This document shows positions 37,141 to 47,219 of a stretch of 48,173 nt of DNA, in pieces. The stretch comes from Bathymodiolus japonicus methanotrophic gill symbiont (lineage in GTDB: Bacteria; Pseudomonadota; Gammaproteobacteria; Methylococcales; Methylomonadaceae). Where the stretch lies: contig NZ_BLYC01000027.1 in NCBI RefSeq assembly GCF_019721995.1, positions 1 to 48,173 on the forward strand, written 5' to 3'. A model generated the notes under the pieces. That model did not search any database. It was not told the origin of the DNA and was given only the letters and a program-made list of their open reading frames with translations. The position numbers and the translations under genes were made by a program. How positions within the stretch are numbered: the first letter of the stretch is position 1; every line of letters starts with the position of its first letter.

Positions 37141-37344
37141 CTGAAGTTTCTCAATTATTGAGTAGCTGAAATACACAATGCTGGTGTATCGAGGTTTATT
37201 TTAGGTGGTTTTGCCATGTTTATAGCAAACCCCTACTTAATTCCCCTTAGGCAATAGCATTTGAAACGAATGAAAATACTATTTTTTCATATAGTTGTAG
37301 CATAGTTTCAATTTTACCATAAATAATTATTGGGAAACTTCAGC
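37141..37344. mobile_element. 204-bp MITE (CTGAAGTTTC ends), uninterrupted copy
   Basis: Same element as in rhs at 9276-9739 but without the A repeat. Terminal repeats CTGAAGTTTCTCAATTATT and AATAATTATTGGGAAACTTCAG. No target duplication is visible because another MITE follows five bases later. Confidence 0.88.
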
Positions 37345-37349
37345 TATAC

Positions 37350-37470
37350 AATACCTTCGCCAAAATGAAAAAAACACTCATTTTTATGAATTTTACATCC
37401 TATAAGCGATTGATTTATATAGGTGTAAGATTGTCATTTTTGGCTTAAATTAAAATTGGCGAAGGTATTG
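37350..37470. mobile_element. 121-bp MITE (CAATACCTTCGCC ends)
   Basis: 13-bp terminal repeats CAATACCTTCGCC/GGCGAAGGTATTG with flanking 5-bp duplications CTATA (37345-37349 and 37471-37475). A single end of the same type stands at 40774-40786, just after an A repeat. Confidence 0.85.
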
Positions 37471-37532
37471 CTATAATATTTTTATAGCGAACCATTGAAC
37501 CGTAAACGAACCACCCCAAAGGAGGTCATAGC

Positions 37533-38630
37533 ATGATTGAATTATCAAAGGCGCGTGTTAAGCAGCTTGAAATAAAGGACGCGGTACTAATGCCTTATTA
37601 TGATACAAGCGACCCGCGATATTTTGATAAAGGGAAAAAGAAAATGGCAGAAGATGAAGAAAAACAAAGCTTTTTATCTGATAATTGCGAAACATTCGCA
37701 GATTTAGAAGCCGCATATAACAACGTAAAAGACCCAGAACTTGCAAGGCGGCTAAAAAGCTTGAGTCGTAACTATAGAAAGCCGCCTAGAAATGATAAGC
37801 AATTAGATATATTTGAACCGCCGCCATTAACAGACATTGCCACTAAAGACGATATAAGTTTAATGGATATAGCTGTTTTTGGTTTGGGTAGAAAGCCACG
37901 TTTTGAACCTATTAAACATGATTTAAAAGATGCTGAAATAGTTGTGCAAGGTGGTACTGATTGCGGCATGGCAACTATATTTGATTATGATGTTTTTCTT
38001 TATATGATTTCATATTTAACCAATGAAATGAATAAGGTTAGGGAAGAAATAAAGGGAGGCCGTGAAGGTTATTTACCCCCCAGAAAAATAAAGCCCTCTG
38101 TCGCTGAACTTCTAAAATATTGTCGCCGAGATCATGGAGGCAAAAATTACAAGTTATTAGAAAAATCATTAGAGCGATTGAGTACTACTAAAATAAAGAT
38201 AAGGCATGAAGGTAAAGGGCTTCGGCGTGTTGGTATGTTTAGTTTAATAGGTGATTACACGATTAAAACACAAAAAGAAACAGGTGTAATTATGTCTGTT
38301 TCTATTGATATTCCCCAATGGGTTTATGATGGAGTTGTAAGGGTTAATAATCCCACGGTTTTAACCCTGCCAAAAGAATATTTTTTATTAGATCAGGGGA
38401 ACCATAGGTTTTTACATCGTTTATGTCGTAAAGCAGCAGGGAAGGGGGAAGCTAATTATAATTTACAAACAATTTATGAGCGGAGCGGTTCAACAAGTCC
38501 CTTTAGAAGCTGGAAAGCGAAATTTAAAAAATCTATTGAAGCTTTAGAAAATGATCCATTGCCTGATTATTCTGTTACATGGGAAAAAAAGAGCGGACGA
38601 ATAAATATAAAAATGGTTTTTACTGGTTAA
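37533..38630 (+). CDS. repA: Plasmid replication initiator, RPA-like
   Basis: 365 residues. A charged N-terminal region (to about 115) precedes a core with MDIAVFGLGRKPRFEPIKHD, FDYDVFLYMISYLTNEMNKV, the winged-helix part ELLKYCRRDHGGKNYKLLEK, and LPKEYFLLDQGNHRFLHRLC. The last corresponds to the FTLRKPTERRLYELARKH block of the RPA protein at 19155. It is followed by five iterons and a DnaA box, forming a complete replicon. A ribosome binding site AAGGAGG sits 9 bp upstream of the ATG. Intact; an identical mirror copy lies at 45617-46714. Confidence 0.82.
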   Translation: MIELSKARVKQLEIKDAVLMPYYDTSDPRYFDKGKKKMAEDEEKQSFLSDNCETFADLEAAYNNVKDPELARRLKSLSRNYRKPPRNDKQLDIFEPPPLTDIATKDDISLMDIAVFGLGRKPRFEPIKHDLKDAEIVVQGGTDCGMATIFDYDVFLYMISYLTNEMNKVREEIKGGREGYLPPRKIKPSVAELLKYCRRDHGGKNYKLLEKSLERLSTTKIKIRHEGKGLRRVGMFSLIGDYTIKTQKETGVIMSVSIDIPQWVYDGVVRVNNPTVLTLPKEYFLLDQGNHRFLHRLCRKAAGKGEANYNLQTIYERSGSTSPFRSWKAKFKKSIEALENDPLPDYSVTWEKKSGRINIKMVFTG

Positions 38631-38638
38631 AGACAATT

Positions 38639-38757
38639 AGCGGACTTAGGGTGCAAAAATAGAGCTTGTGGATAGCAGCGGACTTAGGGTGCAACCTAGC
38701 GGACTTAGGGTGCAACCTAGCGGACTTAGGGTGCAACCTAGCGGACTTAGGGTGCAA
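38639..38757 (+). repeat. Iteron array, five copies (replication origin)
   Basis: AGCGGACTTAGGGTGCAA starts at 38639, 38677, 38698, 38719 and 38740; the last four are spaced exactly 21 bp. A near-DnaA box (TGTGGATAG) lies between copies 1 and 2. Confidence 0.9.
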
Positions 38758-38843
38758 ATATTGGTATAAGCGACTGAATTATAAAATGAAATCAGCCCTA
38801 AAACTAATTAAAACTCTTTAAAACTCTTTAAAACATTTTGGCT

Positions 38844-38852
38844 TGTGGATAA
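38844..38852 (-). promoter_or_regulatory. DnaA box
   Basis: Perfect TGTGGATAA about 90 bp after the last iteron, in A+T-rich DNA with repeated AAAACTCTTTA (38810-38830). Fits the unwinding side of the origin. Confidence 0.65.
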
Positions 38853-38964
38853 CTTAACTAAAAATAAAAAAATAGGCTTTAGCATCGAGAGCAAAAAAGA
38901 ATGAGTTGCCTGAGAGTATAATAACTAACAGGTCGAACCAGATTGCTGTAAAAAAAGTGTTAAA

Positions 38965-39116
38965 CTCGATGTTCAAGTTTTCAGCTATAACTGGGCTAAG
39001 AAAAGTAAATTTTTCCGGCTTTGTTTTATAAGTGATTGATTTACAATGATGTTGATGCTTTCTTTGTCAGTAAAATTATCAATAAAATCAATCAGTTAAA
39101 AAACTTGAACATCGAG
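38965..39116. mobile_element. 152-bp MITE (CTCGATGTTCAAG ends), copy 2
   Basis: Same length and sequence type as 5268-5419, in opposite orientation, again flanked by TTAAA on both sides. Confidence 0.87.
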
Positions 39117-39912
39117 TTAAAGGGTCTTAATGTGAAGCACAATAGGAGGACTTATTTTATGCCGCCTTTAAGTAAAACTGATAGCTCAATTCATTAGAGT
39201 CAGATTCCCTTGTATTTTCTCATATAAGGGAATCTTTATGTATCGAGTATACGCTAAAAAAAGTTACTTCCTCCCTAGGGTAAAGAGTCGCCAGAATACT
39301 GTTGCTTGTTGCAATAAGCCAACCCTTTATTTTGGAATGGTTTACCGTTTAATCTTTGTTTTCTGTAACAGCTATAACAAACCACACACACAATTAGTCA
39401 ATCGCTTATTGATGGGCATGTAAGCCCCTTAAAGACCCACAAAAACATTTAATGGGTGTGGTATGCAGGGGTTAGCTATTAAAGCGCCTTAAAAGCGATA
39501 TAAAGCGCCTTTGGCGAAGAGCTGGCGCGCCATATTTACTGTGAGTTATCCTTTTTAGAGTACTCTGATTCAATTGTAAAAAACATCAGGCGCGTCCAAG
39601 ATAGAAAATTCCAGATACGATAAAAAAAGTTACTTACCCCCTGGGCGAAGAATAAAAACAGGTTCATAACCAGGATTACACAAATACGTATCTTTTGCGA
39701 CAGAACCCACTTTGCTTTTGCGTTCCATAAATCACCTGTTTATGTAGTAGTAAGCAGTAGTAATATTACTAAAAAATAGGATTGTTTTCCTATTAAGATA
39801 TTTTTATTTTTTAATATCATAAAATAAAGATATTTATATATTTTACTATCGTAGTATTTTTATCTTCCTGTATTATTGTTTTACACAATTATAAAATAAT
39901 GAGGTCATTATT
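39117..39912. other. Spacer with hairpin and IS-end relic
   Basis: No convincing gene. A perfect hairpin AGATTCCCTT/AAGGGAATCT lies at 39202-39235, probably a terminator or operator. A right-end relic of the 264-bp IS6-like MITE occupies about 39655-39707 (ending TGCGACAGAACC). Very A+T-rich DNA at 39740-39900 should hold the parA promoter and centromere. Confidence 0.45.
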
Positions 39913-40513
39913 ATGGATGTTTGGTTTTTAGTTTGTTCTAAAGGGGGGTTGGAAAGTCTACAATTTCTACCAATATGGCGGTATGCGCCGCGAGAGCTGG
40001 AAAAAAGGTTTTGCTTGTCGATCTGGACGAGAAACAAAAATCCGCCGCGAATTGGTGGAAAAGACGGGAAATCGAGGACGATATAAAAGCGGTTATTGTT
40101 CCCCATGATATAGAAAAGGTAAAAGAGATTTACGGGTTTGCACAAAAACAGGGTTATGATTTAGTAATTTTCGATACTAAAGGCGCAAGCGATACCCTGC
40201 ATAATGTGATTATCGGATTTGCAACACTTTGTATTGTTCCTGTTCAACCGTCTGTTTTTGATCTTGAGGCAATACCAAGCGCCGCTAATATGATTAAAAG
40301 CCTTGATAAGCCTTTTACTATTCTTGTTTCACGCTGCCCCCCAGTAGGTAATGAATTTGAAAAGTTGCGCTTAGGGCTTGCTGCTCATGGGCTTGTTTGT
40401 CCTTATTCGACCGTAGAACGCAAGGTATATCGCCACGCTGCGGGGCTTGGTCTTGGGGTTGGAGAATATGACGAAAAAGACAAAGCCGCCGAGGAAGTAA
40501 AAAATATTTATGA
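39913..40513 (+). pseudogene. parA: ParA-type partition ATPase, frameshifted and 3'-truncated
   Basis: ATG 39913 reads VWFLVCSKGG and then loses frame in a run of six G (39943-39948). One more G would give SKGGVGKSTISTNMA, a perfect Walker A box. Downstream are VLLVDLDEKQKSAANWW and LVIFDTKGASD. The C-terminus (NIYD) meets an A repeat at 40514. The G-run frameshift is also in the mirror copy. It could be a homopolymer error; the truncation is real. Confidence 0.8.
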
Positions 40514-40773
40514 CAGGCGCGCCATGCTACCTCACGAAATTCCGGGACTCCTGTCGCCGTAATTCGTTCACCTACGCAGCGAATAGGAGATGCTCCAGCC
40601 GCCCTGCGTCCGCCACAGACTGAGCACAAAGCAGCTCAGTCATGGCTACCACAAATGGCTCTACGGCTATTCGGGATAAAATTTTAGCCTCCCTCGCGCG
40701 CTATCGCGCACTTCGGATTGGCAAATTTCCCTGCGCCTTCTGGAGACTATCAGCCCGTCCGGGGCTGACAGCG
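40514..40773 (-). repeat. A-type structured repeat (260 bp)
   Basis: Full A element between parA and the end of a MITE (GGCGAAGGTATTG) that leads into hsdM. Mirror copy at 43474-43733. Confidence 0.93.
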
Positions 40774-40816
40774 GGCGAAGGTATTGTTAAAACATAATTA
40801 AAACAGGTATATCACC

Positions 40817-42142
40817 ATGACAAGTACACAACAACGTAGCGAACTACAAAGCCAAATTTGGAAAATTGCGAATGAGGTTCGTGGGTCAGTCGATGGTTGG
40901 GATTTTAAGCAGTACGTATTAGGTGCTTTGTTCTATCGGTTTATAAGTGAAAACTTTGCCAGTTACATTGAAGCTGGTGATGGTAGTGTTCATTACGATG
41001 CTTTTTCCGATGATGATACACTCATTGCAGCAATCAAAGACGATGCAATTAAAACCAAAGGGTATTTCATCTACCCCAGCCAACTGTTTACCAACATAGC
41101 CGATAATGCCAATACTAACGATAACCTAAACACCGATTTAGCCACGATATTTTCCGCTATTGAAAGTTCAGCCAATGGCTACTCTTCTGAACCTGACATC
41201 AAAGGATTGTTCGCTGATTTTGACACGACCAGTAATCGTTTAGGTAATACTGTTGCCGATAAGAACAGTCGCTTAGCTGCCGTACTGAATGGTGTTAAGG
41301 GGCTAGGTTTTGGCAAGTTCCAAGACAACCAAATAGATTTATTTGGCGATGCCTATGAATTTTTAATTTCCAACTATGCCGCTAATGCAGGTAAATCAGG
41401 GGGTGAATTTTTCACGCCACAATGCGTAGCCAAGTTGATTGCTCAACTGGCGATGCACAAGCAAACAACGGTCAATAAAATTTATGACCCTGCCGCAGGT
41501 TCTGGATCCTTATTATTACAAGCAAAAAAACACTTTGATGCGCATATTATTGAAGACGGTTTTTTTGGTCAAGAAATAAACCACACCACCTATAACCTAG
41601 CGCGTATGAATATGTTCTTGCACAACATTAACTACGACAAGTTTAATATGATGTTGGGTAATACTCTAACTGAGCCGAAATTTAGTGATGACAAACCTTT
41701 TGATGCTATTGTCTCTAACCCTCCCTATTCAGTAAAATGGATTGGTAGCGGAGACCCTACGCTGATTAACGATGAACGCTTTGCGCCTGCGGGTGTATTA
41801 GCTCCGAAATCCAAAGCTGATTTTGCTTTTGTATTGCATTCCTTAAATTATTTATCCAGCAAAGGGCGTGCAGCGATTATTTGCTTCCCGGGTCTTTTTT
41901 ATCGTGGTGGAGCAGAACAAAAGATCCGTAAATACCTAGTCGATAACAACTATGTAGAAACTGTTATTTCTTTAGCCCCCAACCTATTCTTTGGCACCAC
42001 AATTGCGGTTAACATCTTAGTGCTTTCCAAACATAAAACTGAGAACACAACCCAGTTTATTGATGCCAGTGGATTGTTTAAAAAAGAAACCAATACTAAT
42101 ACGCTCACAAAAGAACATATCAAGCTTGATTGTCTTTTGTGA
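40817..42142 (+). pseudogene. hsdM: Type I methyltransferase HsdM (second family), cut at the palindrome hinge
   Basis: [21 protein letters not shown] begins an HsdM N-terminal domain. The SAM motif is [12 protein letters not shown], the catalytic motif is SNPPYSVKW, and [13 protein letters not shown] lies between. It is only distantly like the HsdM at 11458. The true coding sequence stops at the hinge near 42124 after [11 protein letters not shown]; the final codons to 42142 are mirrored DNA. The C-terminal fifth of a normal HsdM (about 500 residues) is missing, and no hsdS or hsdR follows in the window. Confidence 0.88.
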
Positions 42143-42164
42143 GCGTATTAGTATTGGTTCTTTT

Positions 42165-43430
42165 TTAAAACAATCCACTGGCATCAATAAACTGGGTTGT
42201 GTTCTCAGTTTTATGTTTGGAAAGCACTAAGATGTTAACCGCAATTGTGGTGCCAAAGAATAGGTTGGGGGCTAAAGAAATAACAGTTTCTACATAGTTG
42301 TTATCGACTAGGTATTTACGGATCTTTTGTTCTGCTCCACCACGATAAAAAAGACCCGGAAAGCAAACAATCGCTGCACGCCCTTTGCTGGATAAATAAT
42401 TTAAGGAATGCAATACAAAAGCAAAATCAGCTTTGGATTTCGGAGCTAATACACCCGCAGGCGCAAAGCGTTCATCGTTAATCAGCGTAGGGTCTCCGCT
42501 ACCAATCCATTTTACTGAATAGGGAGGGTTAGAGACAATAGCATCAAAAGGTTTGTCATCACTAAATTTCGGCTCAGTTAGAGTATTACCCAACATCATA
42601 TTAAACTTGTCGTAGTTAATGTTGTGCAAGAACATATTCATACGCGCTAGGTTATAGGTGGTGTGGTTTATTTCTTGACCAAAAAAACCGTCTTCAATAA
42701 TATGCGCATCAAAGTGTTTTTTTGCTTGTAATAATAAGGATCCAGAACCTGCGGCAGGGTCATAAATTTTATTGACCGTTGTTTGCTTGTGCATCGCCAG
42801 TTGAGCAATCAACTTGGCTACGCATTGTGGCGTGAAAAATTCACCCCCTGATTTACCTGCATTAGCGGCATAGTTGGAAATTAAAAATTCATAGGCATCG
42901 CCAAATAAATCTATTTGGTTGTCTTGGAACTTGCCAAAACCTAGCCCCTTAACACCATTCAGTACGGCAGCTAAGCGACTGTTCTTATCGGCAACAGTAT
43001 TACCTAAACGATTACTGGTCGTGTCAAAATCAGCGAACAATCCTTTGATGTCAGGTTCAGAAGAGTAGCCATTGGCTGAACTTTCAATAGCGGAAAATAT
43101 CGTGGCTAAATCGGTGTTTAGGTTATCGTTAGTATTGGCATTATCGGCTATGTTGGTAAACAGTTGGCTGGGGTAGATGAAATACCCTTTGGTTTTAATT
43201 GCATCGTCTTTGATTGCTGCAATGAGTGTATCATCATCGGAAAAAGCATCGTAATGAACACTACCATCACCAGCTTCAATGTAACTGGCAAAGTTTTCAC
43301 TTATAAACCGATAGAACAAAGCACCTAATACGTACTGCTTAAAATCCCAACCATCGACTGACCCACGAACCTCATTCGCAATTTTCCAAATTTGGCTTTG
43401 TAGTTCGCTACGTTGTTGTGTACTTGTCAT
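42165..43430 (-). pseudogene. hsdM: HsdM, mirror copy
   Basis: Mirror of 40817-42124. It reads identically except one Ile-to-Val change (AAIVCFPG) and a homopolymer indel near the hinge that ends the frame after ASGLF. Confidence 0.85.
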
Positions 43431-43473
43431 GGTGATATACCTGTTTTAATTATGTTTTAACAATACCTTCGCC

Positions 43474-43733
43474 CGCTGTCAGCCCCGGACGGGCTGATAG
43501 TCTCCAGAAGGCGCAGGGAAATTTGCCAATCCGAAGTGCGCGATAGCGCGCGAGGGAGGCTAAAATTTTATCCCGAATAGCCGTAGAGCCATTTGTGGTA
43601 GCCATGACTGAGCTGCTTTGTGCTCAGTCTGTGGCGGACGCAGGGCGGCTGGAGCATCTCCTATTCGCTGCGTAGGTGAACGAATTACGGCGACAGGAGT
43701 CCCGGAATTTCGTGAGGTAGCATGGCGCGCCTG
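43474..43733 (+). repeat. A-type structured repeat (260 bp), mirror copy
   Basis: Inverted counterpart of 40514-40773. Confidence 0.93.
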
Positions 43734-44334
43734 TCATAAATATTTTTTACTTCCTCGGCGGCTTTGTCTTTTTCGTCATATTCTCCAACCCCAAGACCAA
43801 GCCCCGCAGCGTGGCGATATACCTTGCGTTCTACGGTCGAATAAGGACAAACAAGCCCATGAGCAGCAAGCCCTAAGCGCAACTTTTCAAATTCATTACC
43901 TACTGGGGGGCAGCGTGAAACAAGAATAGTAAAAGGCTTATCAAGGCTTTTAATCATATTAGCGGCGCTTGGTATTGCCTCAAGATCAAAAACAGACGGT
44001 TGAACAGGAACAATACAAAGTGTTGCAAATCCGATAATCACATTATGCAGGGTATCGCTTGCGCCTTTAGTATCGAAAATTACTAAATCATAACCCTGTT
44101 TTTGTGCAAACCCGTAAATCTCTTTTACCTTTTCTATATCATGGGGAACAATAACCGCTTTTATATCGTCCTCGATTTCCCGTCTTTTCCACCAATTCGC
44201 GGCGGATTTTTGTTTCTCGTCCAGATCGACAAGCAAAACCTTTTTTCCAGCTCTCGCGGCGCATACCGCCATATTGGTAGAAATTGTAGACTTTCCAACC
44301 CCCCTTTAGAACAAACTAAAAACCAAACATCCAT
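43734..44334 (-). pseudogene. parA: ParA ATPase, mirror copy, same frameshift
   Basis: Inverted counterpart of 39913-40513, with the same six-base homopolymer in the Walker A codons. Confidence 0.8.
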
Positions 44335-45130
44335 AATAATGACCTCATTATTTTATAATTGTGTAAAACAATAATACAGGAAGATAAAAATACTACGATA
44401 GTAAAATATATAAATATCTTTATTTTATGATATTAAAAAATAAAAATATCTTAATAGGAAAACAATCCTATTTTTTAGTAATATTACTACTGCTTACTAC
44501 TACATAAACAGGTGATTTATGGAACGCAAAAGCAAAGTGGGTTCTGTCGCAAAAGATACGTATTTGTGTAATCCTGGTTATGAACCTGTTTTTATTCTTC
44601 GCCCAGGGGGTAAGTAACTTTTTTTATCGTATCTGGAATTTTCTATCTTGGACGCGCCTGATGTTTTTTACAATTGAATCAGAGTACTCTAAAAAGGATA
44701 ACTCACAGTAAATATGGCGCGCCAGCTCTTCGCCAAAGGCGCTTTATATCGCTTTTAAGGCGCTTTAATAGCTAACCCCTGCATACCACACCCATTAAAT
44801 GTTTTTGTGGGTCTTTAAGGGGCTTACATGCCCATCAATAAGCGATTGACTAATTGTGTGTGTGGTTTGTTATAGCTGTTACAGAAAACAAAGATTAAAC
44901 GGTAAACCATTCCAAAATAAAGGGTTGGCTTATTGCAACAAGCAACAGTATTCTGGCGACTCTTTACCCTAGGGAGGAAGTAACTTTTTTTAGCGTATAC
45001 TCGATACATAAAGATTCCCTTATATGAGAAAATACAAGGGAATCTGACTCTAATGAATTGAGCTATCAGTTTTACTTAAAGGCGGCATAAAATAAGTCCT
45101 CCTATTGTGCTTCACATTAAGACCCTTTAA

Positions 45131-45282
45131 CTCGATGTTCAAGTTTTTTAACTGATTGATTTTATTGATAATTTTACTGACAAAGAAAGCATCAACATCA
45201 TTGTAAATCAATCACTTATAAAACAAAGCCGGAAAAATTTACTTTTCTTAGCCCAGTTATAGCTGAAAACTTGAACATCGAG
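45131..45282. mobile_element. 152-bp MITE, mirror copy
   Basis: Inverted counterpart of 38965-39116. Confidence 0.85.
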
Positions 45283-45489
45283 TTTAACACTTTTTTTACA
45301 GCAATCTGGTTCGACCTGTTAGTTATTATACTCTCAGGCAACTCATTCTTTTTTGCTCTCGATGCTAAAGCCTATTTTTTTATTTTTAGTTAAGTTATCC
45401 ACAAGCCAAAATGTTTTAAAGAGTTTTAATTAGTTTTAATTAGTTTTAGGGCTGATTTCATTTTATAATTCAGTCGCTTATACCAATAT

Positions 45490-45608
45490 TTGCACCCTAA
45501 GTCCGCTAGGTTGCACCCTAAGTCCGCTAGGTTGCACCCTAAGTCCGCTAGGTTGCACCCTAAGTCCGCTGCTATCCACAAGCTCTATTTTTGCACCCTA
45601 AGTCCGCT
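45490..45608 (-). repeat. Iteron array, mirror copy
   Basis: Inverted counterpart of 38639-38757, all five iterons kept. Confidence 0.88.
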
Positions 45609-45616
45609 AATTGTCT

Positions 45617-46714
45617 TTAACCAGTAAAAACCATTTTTATATTTATTCGTCCGCTCTTTTTTTCCCATGTAACAGAATAATCAGGCAATGGATCATTTTC
45701 TAAAGCTTCAATAGATTTTTTAAATTTCGCTTTCCAGCTTCTAAAGGGACTTGTTGAACCGCTCCGCTCATAAATTGTTTGTAAATTATAATTAGCTTCC
45801 CCCTTCCCTGCTGCTTTACGACATAAACGATGTAAAAACCTATGGTTCCCCTGATCTAATAAAAAATATTCTTTTGGCAGGGTTAAAACCGTGGGATTAT
45901 TAACCCTTACAACTCCATCATAAACCCATTGGGGAATATCAATAGAAACAGACATAATTACACCTGTTTCTTTTTGTGTTTTAATCGTGTAATCACCTAT
46001 TAAACTAAACATACCAACACGCCGAAGCCCTTTACCTTCATGCCTTATCTTTATTTTAGTAGTACTCAATCGCTCTAATGATTTTTCTAATAACTTGTAA
46101 TTTTTGCCTCCATGATCTCGGCGACAATATTTTAGAAGTTCAGCGACAGAGGGCTTTATTTTTCTGGGGGGTAAATAACCTTCACGGCCTCCCTTTATTT
46201 CTTCCCTAACCTTATTCATTTCATTGGTTAAATATGAAATCATATAAAGAAAAACATCATAATCAAATATAGTTGCCATGCCGCAATCAGTACCACCTTG
46301 CACAACTATTTCAGCATCTTTTAAATCATGTTTAATAGGTTCAAAACGTGGCTTTCTACCCAAACCAAAAACAGCTATATCCATTAAACTTATATCGTCT
46401 TTAGTGGCAATGTCTGTTAATGGCGGCGGTTCAAATATATCTAATTGCTTATCATTTCTAGGCGGCTTTCTATAGTTACGACTCAAGCTTTTTAGCCGCC
46501 TTGCAAGTTCTGGGTCTTTTACGTTGTTATATGCGGCTTCTAAATCTGCGAATGTTTCGCAATTATCAGATAAAAAGCTTTGTTTTTCTTCATCTTCTGC
46601 CATTTTCTTTTTCCCTTTATCAAAATATCGCGGGTCGCTTGTATCATAATAAGGCATTAGTACCGCGTCCTTTATTTCAAGCTGCTTAACACGCGCCTTT
46701 GATAATTCAATCAT
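45617..46714 (-). CDS. repA: RPA-like replication initiator, mirror copy
   Basis: Identical 365-residue protein to 37533-38630. It is real only if the palindrome is real. Confidence 0.75.
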   Translation of the reverse strand: MIELSKARVKQLEIKDAVLMPYYDTSDPRYFDKGKKKMAEDEEKQSFLSDNCETFADLEAAYNNVKDPELARRLKSLSRNYRKPPRNDKQLDIFEPPPLTDIATKDDISLMDIAVFGLGRKPRFEPIKHDLKDAEIVVQGGTDCGMATIFDYDVFLYMISYLTNEMNKVREEIKGGREGYLPPRKIKPSVAELLKYCRRDHGGKNYKLLEKSLERLSTTKIKIRHEGKGLRRVGMFSLIGDYTIKTQKETGVIMSVSIDIPQWVYDGVVRVNNPTVLTLPKEYFLLDQGNHRFLHRLCRKAAGKGEANYNLQTIYERSGSTSPFRSWKAKFKKSIEALENDPLPDYSVTWEKKSGRINIKMVFTG

Positions 46715-46776
46715 GCTATGACCTCCTTTGGGGTGGTTCGTTTACGGTTCAATGGTTCGCTATAAAAATATTATAG

Positions 46777-46898
46777 CAATACCTTCGCCAATTTTAATTT
46801 AAGCCAAAAATGACAATCTTACACCTATATAAATCAATCGCTTATAGGATGTAAAATTCATAAAAATGAGTGTTTTTTTCATTTTGGCGAAGGTATTG
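46777..46898. mobile_element. 121-bp MITE, mirror copy
   Basis: Inverted counterpart of 37350-37470, with one extra base in a T-run. Confidence 0.82.
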
Positions 46899-46903
46899 TA
46901 TAG

Positions 46904-47106
46904 CTGAAGTTTCCCAATAATTATTTATGGTAAAATTGAAACTATGCTACAACTATATGAAAAAATAGTCTTTTCATTCGTTTCAAATGCTATTGCCTAA
47001 GGGGAATTAAGTAGGGGTTTGCTATAAACATGGCAAAACCACCTAAAATAAACCTCGATACACCAGCATTGTGTATTTCAGCTACTCAATAATTGGGAAA
47101 CTTCAG
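46904..47106. mobile_element. 204-bp MITE, mirror copy
   Basis: Inverted counterpart of 37141-37344 with a few substitutions and one missing base. Confidence 0.82.
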
Positions 47107-47219
47107 TAAATTAACTACCACGCTTTATAAAAAAAACCATTAGCCAGCACCGCCTTGAGTGGATAAGGACTTGATGCTGACGTTATCAAACAGGCATTAT
47201 ATCTTACTGTAAACTGACG

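Noticed and set aside
39238-39423. 61-codon frame MYRVYAKKSYFLPRVK
   Set aside because: No ribosome binding site or recognisable family; it starts at the foot of a hairpin.
42100-42150. Hairpin telomere of a linear plasmid
   Set aside because: The hinge falls within a conserved hsdM coding sequence and indels cluster there; no protelomerase gene is seen. Kept only as an alternative in the palindrome finding.
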